Assembly: GCA_030697085.1 (NCBI GenBank)
Contig: JAUYQT010000764.1
Coordinates: forward strand, 1-7,181
Origin: Azonexus sp.
GTDB lineage: Bacteria > Pseudomonadota > Gammaproteobacteria > Burkholderiales > Rhodocyclaceae
Length of the DNA stretch: 7,181 bases
Reading direction: 5' to 3'
Positions 1 through 6,334 of the stretch are shown piece by piece; within the stretch, counting starts at the first letter, position 1, and the number at the start of each line of letters is the position of its first letter. The notes under the pieces are model-generated. The model searched no databases, was not told where the DNA came from, and saw only the letters and a program-made list of their open reading frames with translations. A program made the position numbers and the translations under genes.

Positions 1-706
1 GATTGAGTTTGCCGTGCGTGATTCAGGGATTGGCATTTCCCCTGATGCGGTCAAACGAATCTTTAACCCGTTTGAGCAGGCCGACGGTTCAACCACACGT
101 AAGTTTGGCGGCACAGGTCTGGGTCTGCCGATCTGCCTTCGCCTGGTGCGCCTGATGGGTGGTGAGATCACGGTGAATAGCACGCCCAGACTCGGCAGCA
201 CTTTCTCGTTCGTCATTCTTTTAGTGAAGGCGCATTCGGCTGCTGTGGTCGCGCAGGAAGAGCTCTCCATGACAGGTGTCGAAGCAGAGAACTGTTTGAT
301 TCAGGAATTTCCGGCCAGCCGTATTCTGGTTGCTGAGGATGACTGGATTAATCAGGAGGTTGTGCTGGAGTTATTGTGCGAAGTGCTTGGCTTTATTGTT
401 GATATTGCCCCCGATGGTGCGATTGCGTTTGAAATGGCGCAAAAAAATACCTATGACCTGATTCTGATGGACATGCAAATGCCGGTCATGGATGGCCTCG
501 AAGCGACGCTGAATATCCGCCAGATTCCCGGTTGCGCAGAACTGCCGATCATCGCCATGACCGCTAATGCTTTTGCCGAGGATCAAACGCATTGCCTGGA
601 TGCCGGCATGAACGATTTTATCGCCAAGCCGGTTGATCCTGATCTGCTCTACATCACCATGCTAAAGTGGCTGGCTAACATGCGCCAGGGAGCGGCAGAG
701 CAATGA
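1..706 (+). CDS. Hybrid sensor histidine kinase, C-terminal part (5' end outside window)
   Basis: The frame is open from base 2, so the gene begins upstream of the window. What is seen is the second half of a GHKL ATPase domain followed by a receiver domain. The ATPase part shows the G1 box DSGIGI (bases 20-37), an F-box NPFEQAD, and the G2 box GGTGLGL (107-127). After a linker of about 40 residues comes a CheY-like receiver with its acidic cluster EDD (335-343), the phospho-acceptor Asp in [13 protein letters not shown] (Asp codon 470-472), the switch Thr in AMTANA (560-562) and the conserved Lys in AKPVD (626-628). All receiver key residues are present, so it should be phosphorylatable. The protein ends about 30 residues after the Lys, with no Hpt domain, so phosphotransfer onward would need a separate partner. 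By family it is an inner-membrane or cytosolic phosphorelay kinase; the sensor part is not visible, so its signal is unknown. The stop codon overlaps the start of the downstream receptor gene. Confidence 0.95.
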   Translation, partial: IEFAVRDSGIGISPDAVKRIFNPFEQADGSTTRKFGGTGLGLPICLRLVRLMGGEITVNSTPRLGSTFSFVILLVKAHSAAVVAQEELSMTGVEAENCLIQEFPASRILVAEDDWINQEVVLELLCEVLGFIVDIAPDGAIAFEMAQKNTYDLILMDMQMPVMDGLEATLNIRQIPGCAELPIIAMTANAFAEDQTHCLDAGMNDFIAKPVDPDLLYITMLKWLANMRQGAAEQ

Positions 707-2694
707 TCTTCAACAGCAAACTTTATTTGTCTGCGGTTGCGCTTTGCTTGTTGGCGGGTTCGGTGCATGGCCAGGTAGTAATTCCTGAAGATTCGTCGCT
801 GGAGGATTTACTGAAGTTTCAGGTGATCAGTACTCCTAAATTTGCCCTCAACGCCGAATTTACGCCTTCGTCAGTCTCCATTCTGACGCGCCAGGAGATT
901 CGTGCCTACGGCTGGCGCACCCTTGCCGATGCCCTACGTACGCTCAATGGCTATACCGTCACCAATGACCATACTTACAGCTATCTTGGCGCCCGTGGTG
1001 TCTCGGCGCCGGGTGACTATCGTTCCCGGGTGCAGGTCTTGATTGACGGCATTCCGATCAACGAAAATGTATATGGTGGTGCGAATTTTGATGGTGCCTT
1101 TCCACTTGATATTGATCTGATCGAGCAGATTGAAGTGGTGCGCGGGCCGAGTGCATCGGTTTATGGTGGCGATTCCACGTTTGGCGTGATTAACGTCATC
1201 ACGCGCAGTGGTGGATCGCTAGGCGGAACGGAAGTGTCAGTAGCGCGTGGTAGTGGGAAGGCCAGCGACGGACGAGTTACCTGGGGAACGCTCACCGAGG
1301 GCGGAACGGATATTGTTTTGTCTTATACCGGGGCTTACAGCAGTGGCCACCGGATGAATTTCCCCGACATGACCAGTGCTGGGCTGGATTCGGTCGCTTA
1401 CGGCGTTGAAGGCGCCCAGGCCGGCAAGTTCTTCGCCCGGGTGCGGAGCGATAAGTGGCGTGCCACGCTTATCCATTCGCAGCGCGACGAGATCGTTCCG
1501 ACCGGCTCCTACGAAACCTTGTTTAACGATAACCGACATCGCGAAGCCGATAGCTATACACTCGCTGAAGTCGCCAACGACCTTAAGCTGAATCGTGAAA
1601 ACACCCTGCACACCCGTCTCTATGCTGGTAAATATACCTATAAGGGCGATTTCCCCTATGACTATCCACCATTTGTGCTCAATCAAGATCGTGTTACGGG
1701 CCAGTGGTGGGGATTCGAGAGCCGTTTGCTGAATACTTCCTGGGATGGACAGCGCTGGACAACCGGCATTGAATATAAAGGCAACACCCGTCAGAACCAA
1801 AAAAATGAGGATGCAGGCATAGGCTGTTATGGCTTCAGCGACACAGCTTGTCTGGATGACCATCGAAAGAGCAGCCAATTTAGTTTTTATGCCCAGGATG
1901 AAATAACTATTGGCGATAGCACTTACCTGACCTTGGGGCTAAGGCATGATCGCCAGAGCGACATGCCGGGGCATTGGAGCCCGCGCCTTGGTCTGGTGCA
2001 TCAAAACAACTCCGGCGGGATTTTCAAGTTCCTTTACGCCACCGCCTTTAGTGATCCGACGGTCTATCAGCGTTTCTACACACCGCCAACTTACGCTGTG
2101 GGCAATCCCGATCTGGTGCCGGAACGTATGCGCTCCATCGATCTGAGTTGGGAGCAACGTCTGGGGGCGCGCACACGGGTTACTTCTTCTCTGTATTTCT
2201 TTCGTATTCAGGATTTGCTTGGCCTCGATGTCACCACCGGCTTGAGCGCCAATCTGCCGGATGTTATCGGGCGCGGGGTGGAGTTGGAGTTGCAGCATCG
2301 CTGGCTGAATAGTGCGGCCCTGCGCGTCGGTTATACCTTGCAGCAACCGAGTACGGTTTCAACTTACATTGAAAATGTCGCACGTCACTCTCTACGCGGC
2401 AACTTCTCGTTCCCTGTTTTCAGCACGCAGTGGCTGGCAGGTCTTGAAGGGCAATTGCTCAGTCGTCGCCAAACAGGTAACAACGGCAATTGGGTTTCCG
2501 GCTATGGGGTGGCCAATGCTAATCTGACCTATAAGCCGTCCGGGAAGAATTGGGATCTTGTGTGGGGCGTCTATAACCTTTTTGATCATCAATATGAAGA
2601 TCCCATTGGGCTGGATAAAACCCTTGCTGGCCAGCGAGCACAGATTCCCCAAATCGGTCGTACCTTCCGGCTGAAATTTACAGCGCACTTCTGA
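703..2694 (+). CDS. TonB-dependent outer-membrane receptor
   Basis: This complete 663-residue protein has a Sec signal peptide at about residues 1-23 (charged start, hydrophobic [10 protein letters not shown], likely cut after VHG). The mature N-terminus carries [10 protein letters not shown] (34-43), like the short motif seen just before the plug in many receptors of this type. The plug domain spans roughly 54-169, with the typical [40 protein letters not shown] and GVINVITR blocks. The rest is a beta-barrel rich in alternating aromatic residues, with [12 protein letters not shown] near the end and a terminal Phe (KFTAHF), as expected for assembly by the BAM machinery. Such receptors use TonB-ExbB-ExbD energy to import siderophores, cobalamin, metals or other ligands; the ligand cannot be read from the sequence. 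Cys375 and Cys383 could form a disulfide in an external loop. The ATG at 703 overlaps the kinase stop (ATGA), so translational coupling is likely and no separate promoter is needed. Confidence 0.95.
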   Translation: MIFNSKLYLSAVALCLLAGSVHGQVVIPEDSSLEDLLKFQVISTPKFALNAEFTPSSVSILTRQEIRAYGWRTLADALRTLNGYTVTNDHTYSYLGARGVSAPGDYRSRVQVLIDGIPINENVYGGANFDGAFPLDIDLIEQIEVVRGPSASVYGGDSTFGVINVITRSGGSLGGTEVSVARGSGKASDGRVTWGTLTEGGTDIVLSYTGAYSSGHRMNFPDMTSAGLDSVAYGVEGAQAGKFFARVRSDKWRATLIHSQRDEIVPTGSYETLFNDNRHREADSYTLAEVANDLKLNRENTLHTRLYAGKYTYKGDFPYDYPPFVLNQDRVTGQWWGFESRLLNTSWDGQRWTTGIEYKGNTRQNQKNEDAGIGCYGFSDTACLDDHRKSSQFSFYAQDEITIGDSTYLTLGLRHDRQSDMPGHWSPRLGLVHQNNSGGIFKFLYATAFSDPTVYQRFYTPPTYAVGNPDLVPERMRSIDLSWEQRLGARTRVTSSLYFFRIQDLLGLDVTTGLSANLPDVIGRGVELELQHRWLNSAALRVGYTLQQPSTVSTYIENVARHSLRGNFSFPVFSTQWLAGLEGQLLSRRQTGNNGNWVSGYGVANANLTYKPSGKNWDLVWGVYNLFDHQYEDPIGLDKTLAGQRAQIPQIGRTFRLKFTAHF

Positions 2695-2710
2695 GCCGCT
2701 AGCTAGCGGC
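2695..2710. other. 16-bp perfect palindrome directly after the receptor stop codon
   Basis: GCCGCTAGCTAGCGGC is fully self-complementary, begins at the base after the receptor TGA and is followed by seven A residues. As RNA it could fold into a 6-bp GC-rich stem with an AGCU loop. The plus strand has A rather than T after the stem, so it is not a standard intrinsic terminator. It may protect the mRNA 3' end, pause transcription, or be a protein-binding site. Confidence 0.4.
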
Positions 2711-2988
2711 AAAAAAATACGCCTTAATTTGCCGTCGACCGTAACAGTCCATGACGGTCGCCGCCACCCTTGAACAAGCGAATGGCTGGAGTGGAGCAAG
2801 ACGCAGGTTGAATGACCGAAATGTGAGCAAGGTCTCGATCGGCAGGTTATGGCCGACTGCCGACAGCGGCAACTGTTCAGAGAAGCATCGGTTAAGAGAT
2901 GGGCCTTGGCTACTACAAACACTTGGCAGGCTGAACCCCAGCTCGTCGCCGGAGTTCTTCAAGCTCCGCTTTCACTGCCTGACGCATG
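2711..2988. other. Gene-free stretch between receptor gene and IS66 element
   Basis: No convincing gene is present. It holds a 7-bp inverted repeat, CGACCGT (2736-2742) and ACGGTCG (2754-2760), with an 11-base loop. It also holds TTATGGCCGAC (2847-2857), which matches TTATGGCCAAC at 5477-5487 on the other side of the IS in 10 of 11 bases. A minus-strand run of 24 codons (2987 down to 2913) starts one base outside the IS and reads MRQAVKAELEELRRR before ending at TAG. It could be a gene remnant but is too short to assign. Confidence 0.5.
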
Positions 2989-3009
2989 GTAAGCGGCCAG
3001 CCCCACCAC
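2989..3009 (+). repeat. IS66 left terminal inverted repeat
   Basis: It begins GTAAGCGGCCAGCCC and ends CACCAC. Compared with the reverse complement of the right end it matches at 20 of 21 positions; the single difference is C here for T in the right end at position 16. Similarity fades inward of 3009. It is the expected binding and cleavage site of the transposase. Confidence 0.93.
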
Positions 3010-3050
3010 CTGTAGTTTTCATCCGAGCCCATGCAACCTTGCCCCTTTTG

Positions 3051-3056
3051 GGAGGG
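3051..3056 (+). promoter_or_regulatory. Shine-Dalgarno sequence of tnpA
   Basis: GGAGGG lies 7 bases before the ATG at 3064. This decides the tnpA start in favour of 3064 over the in-frame ATG at 3031, which has no such site and would add 11 non-family residues. Confidence 0.7.
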
Positions 3057-3063
3057 ATACCAG

Positions 3064-3369
3064 ATGGCAAGAAGACATGGACCGGTCTACTGGCAGAAGC
3101 ACCTTGAAGCCTGGTCGCAAAGCGATCTGACGCAAGAAGCCTACTGTAGCCAGAACGGGCTGAGCACCAAATCGTTCTACCGCTGGCGGCGCAAAGAGAA
3201 AGATGCACTTAGCGCCGCCGGGTCATCATTGACGCTGGTCCCGGTCAGCATCAGCGGACCTGCGACAACCGGAAGTGTTGTCCGCCTCCACAGTCCCGGT
3301 GGCTGGAGAATCGAACTACCGACAGGGAGCGCCCCCTGGCTGGCCGATGTCCTGCGGCAGCTGCCATGA
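3064..3369 (+). CDS. tnpA: IS66 accessory protein TnpA
   Basis: This 101-residue protein opens MARRHGPVYWQKHLEAW. It has a helix-turn-helix at about residues 24-48 (LTQEAYCSQNGL, then STKSFYRWRRKEKD), typical of the small DNA-binding first protein of IS66 elements. The C-terminal half, with LVPVSI, VVRLHSPGGWRIELP and LADVLRQLP, matches the usual pattern of this family, in which a short strand-rich segment follows the HTH. Experimental work on related elements shows that TnpA and TnpB are needed with TnpC for efficient transposition; the exact role of TnpA is unsettled but end recognition is a reasonable guess. The ATG at 3064 is chosen for its GGAGGG site. An in-frame ATG at 3031 would give 112 residues. 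The stop overlaps the tnpB start (ATGA), so the two are translationally coupled. Confidence 0.9.
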   Translation: MARRHGPVYWQKHLEAWSQSDLTQEAYCSQNGLSTKSFYRWRRKEKDALSAAGSSLTLVPVSISGPATTGSVVRLHSPGGWRIELPTGSAPWLADVLRQLP

Positions 3370-3707
3370 TCCCGAGCCCGAATCAGGTCTGGCTGGTCGT
3401 TGAACCGATTGACATGCGCGCCGGCATCGATGGTCTCTCGCAGCGGATTCAGAATACGTTGGGTTGCTCACCCTGTGACGGCAGCGCCTACGCCTTCCGT
3501 AACCGGCGGCTGACCCGGCTCAAATTGCTGGTGTGGGACGGCACCGGTGTCTGGCTCTGTCAGCGCCGCCTGCATCGTGGCCGCTTCACCTGGCCCACCT
3601 CGAATGCCACGACCGTCACACTGACACCTGCCCAGTGGGCTTGGCTAACGGCAGGCGTTGACTGGCAAAGACTCTCAGCAACCCCCAATGCGCACTGGCA
3701 AGTCTGA
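3366..3707 (+). CDS. tnpB: IS66 accessory protein TnpB (Orf2 family)
   Basis: This complete 113-residue protein of the IS66 Orf2 family shows its hallmarks: VWLVVEPIDMRAGIDGLSQ near the start, then YAFRNRR, LKLLVWDGTGVWLCQRRL, HRGRFTWP, and a final LTPAQWAWLTAGVDWQR. The length equals the usual family size of about 115 residues. It is required with TnpA and TnpC for transposition in studied IS66 members, but its biochemical activity is not established. It is unrelated to the RNA-guided nuclease TnpB of IS200/IS605 elements despite the shared name. The ATG overlaps the tnpA stop by 4 bases. A gap of 66 bases separates it from the chosen tnpC start. Confidence 0.93.
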   Translation: MIPSPNQVWLVVEPIDMRAGIDGLSQRIQNTLGCSPCDGSAYAFRNRRLTRLKLLVWDGTGVWLCQRRLHRGRFTWPTSNATTVTLTPAQWAWLTAGVDWQRLSATPNAHWQV

Positions 3708-3773
3708 GGCTCTGAACCGGATGGCTAAAATCGCTTGAAACCCTTGCCAAGACTGCATTGGTATGTTCATGGC

Positions 3774-5318
3774 ATGGTAAAATCAGCCATGGATTTAGCC
3801 GCCGAACTTGCCCAATTCAACCCTGATCCCGCCTTGGCGGCTTGGGTCGGCAAGCTCCTCGACAAATCCCAAAGTGATGCGCGGACGCTTCAGCAGGCCG
3901 ATCTCAAAATCCGCGCCTTGACCCTTGAGTTGGCGTACTACAAGCGTATTCGCTTCGCCAACAAGAGCGAACAATTCTCGGCAGAACAGCGCGAACTGTT
4001 CGAGGAAAGCTGGAACACCGACACCAGTGCCCAGGAAGCCGAAGTCGAACAACTGAGCACCCGCCAGCCGGTGAAACGCGTGCGTGCCGGTCGTCAGCCA
4101 CTCCCCGACCATCTGCTGCGCATTGACCATCGCCATGAACCGGATTTGTGCACCTGTGGCCAGTGCGGCAAGGATCTCGTAAAGATCGGTGAAGACATCA
4201 GCGAACAGCTTGATGTCGAGCCCGCTCGCTTCTTTGTTCATCGCCATATCCGTCCGCAGTATGCCTGCCGGGCCTGTGAAACGATCAGTGCCGCTCCGAT
4301 TCCGGCTGCCATCATCGATGGTGGCATGGCCGCCCCGGGATTGCTGACTTGGGTGATGGTCAGCAAATTTCTCGATCATTTGCCGCTCTATCGTCTGGAA
4401 CAGATCGCGGCTCGCCAGCAGGTGCCACTAGCCCGTTCCACCCTGGCTGAATGGGTGGGTCGCGTCGGAGTAGCTCTACAACCGCTGGTTGATCGTCTGA
4501 CAGCACTACTCTGCGAACGCCATGTCCTGCACGCCGACGAAACACCGGTGCCGCAGTTGGACCCCGGCAAGGGCAAGACTAAAAAGGCGTATCTCTGGGC
4601 CTACCGAAGTAATGATCTGGAACCTGGGCCACCCCTGCTGGTGTTCGATTACCAGCCGGGACGGCATGGGCTGCATGCACGAAATTTCCTCGAAGGCTGG
4701 CATGGCCATCTGATGGTCGATGATTACGCCGGCTATAAAGCCCTGTTCGCGCAGGGCGTTACAGAGTTGGCCTGCCTGGCGCATGCGCGCCGGAAGTTCT
4801 TCGATCTTTATGCCGCTAACCAGAGCCCGATCGCGGCCGAGGCCCTGCGTCGTATCGGTGAGCTGTATGACGTGGAACGCCAGGCGCAAGCGATGGATGC
4901 TGCGAGTCGCCTGCAATTGAGGCAAAACGAAGCACGAGCTCGACTGGAGGCATTACACGCCTGGCTGCTCCAGACCCGAATCAGGGTGGCGGATGGTGGC
5001 GGCACGGCCAAGGCACTTGATTACAGTATCAAACGCTGGCCGGCGCTGATTCGCTATGCCGACAGTGGAGTGCTGCCCATCGACAACAATCCGGTGGAGA
5101 ACTCGATTCGCCCAATCGCCATTGGCAAGAAGAACTGGTTGTTCGCTGGTTCGGAGCGAGCGGGGCAACGGGCAGCAGCAATTCAGAGTCTGCTCGGGAC
5201 GGCCAAATTGAACGGACTGGATCCCCATGCCTGGCTGAAGGATACGCTGGAGAAATTGCCCGTCTGGCCCAATAGCCGGATTGACGAGTTGCTGCCACTC
5301 CAGTGGGGAAAAACGTAA
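3774..5318 (+). CDS. tnpC: IS66 transposase TnpC (DDE type)
   Basis: This is the catalytic transposase, 514 residues from the ATG at 3774. The order of domains is typical: an N-terminal leucine-rich, coiled-coil-like segment (about residues 30-60) ending in the family motif RIRFANKSEQF; a zinc-binding region with Cys126, Cys128, Cys131 and Cys165, Cys168; and the DDE core. The catalytic residues appear to be Asp255 in LHADETPVP, Asp316 in MVDDYAGYK, and Glu442 in DNNPVENSIRP. LACLAHARRKFFDL and GKKNWLFAGSERAGQRAAA are also family signatures, and the tail carries the short C-terminal domain (LNGLDPHAWLKDTL). No frameshift or missing key residue is seen. The start is uncertain: ATG 3789 (MDLAAEL) resembles the usual start of relatives, and the frame is open back to a TTG at 3735. 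No good Shine-Dalgarno lies before any of them. Confidence 0.95.
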   Translation: MVKSAMDLAAELAQFNPDPALAAWVGKLLDKSQSDARTLQQADLKIRALTLELAYYKRIRFANKSEQFSAEQRELFEESWNTDTSAQEAEVEQLSTRQPVKRVRAGRQPLPDHLLRIDHRHEPDLCTCGQCGKDLVKIGEDISEQLDVEPARFFVHRHIRPQYACRACETISAAPIPAAIIDGGMAAPGLLTWVMVSKFLDHLPLYRLEQIAARQQVPLARSTLAEWVGRVGVALQPLVDRLTALLCERHVLHADETPVPQLDPGKGKTKKAYLWAYRSNDLEPGPPLLVFDYQPGRHGLHARNFLEGWHGHLMVDDYAGYKALFAQGVTELACLAHARRKFFDLYAANQSPIAAEALRRIGELYDVERQAQAMDAASRLQLRQNEARARLEALHAWLLQTRIRVADGGGTAKALDYSIKRWPALIRYADSGVLPIDNNPVENSIRPIAIGKKNWLFAGSERAGQRAAAIQSLLGTAKLNGLDPHAWLKDTLEKLPVWPNSRIDELLPLQWGKT

Positions 5319-5333
5319 ATTCAGAAATTGCTC

Positions 5334-5354
5334 GTGGTAGGGCTGGCCGCTTAC
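5334..5354 (-). repeat. IS66 right terminal inverted repeat
   Basis: Read on the minus strand it starts GTAAGCGGCCAGCCC and continues TACCAC, 20 of 21 identical to the left end. It lies 15 bases beyond the tnpC stop codon and defines the right boundary of the element at 5354. Confidence 0.93.
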
Positions 5355-5366
5355 GACGAAGATACT

Positions 5367-5377
5367 GGGTCAGACCC
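5367..5377. repeat. GGGTCAGACCC inverted repeat near the IS right end
   Basis: GGGTC and GACCC are separated by a single A, forming a perfect 5-bp inverted repeat 12 bases outside the IS66 right end. It may be a protein-binding site or part of an older repeat element. Confidence 0.4.
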
Positions 5378-5550
5378 TTGGTGGATGTAGGGCGACTACA
5401 GCACGCAGCCAGAAACGTGGTTACGTCCTCGCCAGATAGCTGACCGTAAAAGGGCTACTCCACACCGAAACCTGCCTTATGGCCAACGGAAGGACGTCGG
5501 CCATTGCGGCCGTCCAGCCCTGCATCGGTGTCGGTCAGCAATGGGCCGGG

Positions 5551-5566
5551 TAGCTGCCGGTCAGAA
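5551..5566 (+). repeat. Direct repeat TAGCTGCCGGTCAGAA, copy 1
   Basis: A 16-base exact match to 5645-5660, start-to-start distance 94 bases. The bases before it differ (GCCGGG here, CCCGA at copy 2), so this is a core of conserved sequence within a more degenerate repeat. Confidence 0.7.
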
Positions 5567-5644
5567 TCAAATCATGGCGAATGGCAGCTTCCTCATTCGG
5601 CGAATGCGTACTCCGTGCCCAAACCGGCCATCGCGGTTTCCCGA

Positions 5645-5660
5645 TAGCTGCCGGTCAGAA
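5645..5660 (+). repeat. Direct repeat TAGCTGCCGGTCAGAA, copy 2
   Basis: Exact second copy of the 16-base sequence at 5551-5566. It is followed by AAACTCGGGATT, of which CTCGGGATT recurs at 5735-5743. Confidence 0.7.
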
Positions 5661-5881
5661 AAACTCGGGATTTTCGTACTTGGATGCTCCGAAGCAGACA
5701 TTGGCGACCTCACACTACCGGCCATTACCCGCCGCTCGGGATTCTTCTCAATTGCGGCCATTCATTTTCACGCTCACTCGGAAGCGGCCATTGACCTGAG
5801 GGGGCTCAGATTTGCAGCCTGGTCGGCTGGTATGCAGCGACAAAGAACACATGTTTACCGCATAAACAGTGCTTCAGCATA

Positions 5882-5911
5882 TTGAGTCAATCAACTTACT
5901 TATTGGATAAT
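5882..5911 (+). promoter_or_regulatory. Probable sigma-70 promoter of the YkgJ-family gene
   Basis: TTGAGT (5882-5887; 4 of 6 to TTGACA) and GATAAT (5906-5911; 5 of 6 to TATAAT) are 18 bases apart in a locally AT-rich stretch. Transcription would start near 5918, giving a leader of about 60 bases that ends in the AGGAGG site at 5965. If correct, codons before about 5918 cannot be translated from this transcript. Confidence 0.5.
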
Positions 5912-5964
5912 GATATTGAGGGAAAAGGCTGGCAAATATCGGACGACGAAGAGAAACCGTCGGC

Positions 5965-5970
5965 AGGAGG
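5965..5970 (+). promoter_or_regulatory. Shine-Dalgarno sequence for the TTG start at 5978
   Basis: A full consensus AGGAGG, followed by AGGAAGA, lies 7 bases before an in-frame TTG. This spacing and strength favour 5978 as the start of the YkgJ-family gene over the longer open frame, whose upstream candidate starts have no ribosome binding site. Confidence 0.6.
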
Positions 5971-5977
5971 AGGAAGA

Positions 5978-6334
5978 TTGGGAATCTGTACTAGTTGCGG
6001 CGCCTGTTGCGCCACATATCCGGTGACATTCTCACGGCAAGAACTCGATTCCGGGTCTGGGGGATGGGTACCGACTGCATTGACCGAAAATGACCCGGTC
6101 TTTAGTCGCTGTGCACATATGCGTGGCACCCGCGATCACCCGAGGCGCTGCGTTGCACTAAAGGGAAGCATTGGGGGCAGTGTCAGCTGCGCAATCTATG
6201 ACCTGCGCCCAAGCCCCTGTCGCGATTTTGCGCAGGAAGCCGATGCAGGACGGGGTGACGCGCGTTGCGGCGATGCCCGTCGTCTTCATGACCTTCCTCC
6301 ACTAAAGGGATCGTATGATGCTTTCCCTCTTTGA
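5978..6334 (+). CDS. YkgJ-family cysteine-cluster protein
   Basis: With the TTG start at 5978 the product has 118 residues, close to typical short YkgJ proteins. It opens MGICTSCGACC, the CxxCxxCC metal-binding signature (Cys4, 7, 10, 11), followed by WVPTALTE, RCAHMRGT (Cys45), RCVALKGSIGGSVSCAIYDLRPSPCRDF (Cys58, 71, 81), a final Cys97 and DARRLHDLPPL. These blocks in this order define the family, which is thought to bind zinc or an iron-sulfur cluster; the role in the cell is unknown. It is probably cytosolic, as no signal peptide or membrane segment is seen. The frame is open upstream to 5795 without any ATG; a TTG at 5882 would add 32 hydrophilic residues but lies inside the predicted promoter and has no ribosome site. 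The gene stands alone and converges on the autotransporter gene at its right. Confidence 0.85.
   Translation: MGICTSCGACCATYPVTFSRQELDSGSGGWVPTALTENDPVFSRCAHMRGTRDHPRRCVALKGSIGGSVSCAIYDLRPSPCRDFAQEADAGRGDARCGDARRLHDLPPLKGSYDAFPL

Larger units (their letters stand above)
2989..5354 (+). mobile_element. IS66-family insertion sequence, complete
   Basis: The element is 2366 bp long, bounded by terminal inverted repeats that begin GTAAGCGGCCAGCCC at each end. It encodes the three IS66 genes in the usual order (tnpA, tnpB, tnpC), all on the plus strand and without visible frameshifts. Both its length and a GTAA terminus are usual for IS66. The eight bases outside the left end are GACGCATG and those outside the right end are GACGAAGA, agreeing at 5 of 8 positions, so the 8-bp target duplication typical of the family is not intact. 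It may have been formed by recombination between copies or lost a flank by deletion. The intact genes and near-perfect ends suggest a fairly recent and possibly still mobile copy. Confidence 0.95.
5355..5880. other. Gene-free repeat-rich region right of the IS66 element
   Basis: About 525 bases without a convincing gene. GGCCAT followed by T or C occurs five times on the plus strand (5499, 5626, 5720, 5756, 5786), often preceded by CG or GC. TAGCTGCCGGTCAGAA occurs twice, and CTCGGGATT occurs at 5664-5672 and 5735-5743. Related variants include GATAGCTGACCG near 5435 and GTCGGTCAGCAATGGGCCGG near 5530. The open frames here give low-complexity, unfamiliar proteins that change frame with the repeats. 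The region reads as a decayed assembly of interspersed repeats. Confidence 0.6.

Noticed and set aside
1237..1878. 213-codon minus-strand open frame inside the receptor gene
   Set aside because: Fully antisense to a clear TonB-dependent receptor; a shadow of its codon use.
2736..2760. CGACCGT/ACGGTCG stem as a terminator of the receptor operon
   Set aside because: The stem is only 7 bp with an 11-base loop and no T-run follows, so an intrinsic terminator is not supported.
2392..2922. 176-codon minus-strand open frame over the receptor 3' end
   Set aside because: Most of it is antisense to the receptor gene and it crosses the stop and palindrome; no domain recognised.
2751..3107. 118-codon plus-strand open frame crossing the IS left end
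   Set aside because: It runs through the IS boundary and into tnpA in another frame, with no family resemblance; a chance frame.
3735..3773. TTG-started N-terminal extension of tnpC by 13 residues
   Set aside because: No ribosome site, and the extra residues do not resemble transposase N-termini, which typically start close to the MDLAAEL segment.
5498..5792. CRISPR-like array
   Set aside because: Repeat units are short, differ from each other and have irregular spacing from 30 to over 120 bases; no cas gene is nearby.
5581..5799. 72-codon plus-strand open frame in the same repeat field
   Set aside because: It overlaps the 114-codon frame in another frame and has no known domain, so both are best explained by stop-poor GC-rich repeats.
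5541..5885. 114-codon plus-strand open frame in the repeat field
   Set aside because: No recognisable family and no Shine-Dalgarno at its ATG; its sequence is made of the degenerate repeats. The stop overlaps TTG 5882 only by chance.
5882..5977. 32-residue N-terminal extension of the YkgJ-family protein
   Set aside because: The extension overlaps a good promoter, has no ATG or Shine-Dalgarno, and is not needed for the family signature; kept only as an alternative.
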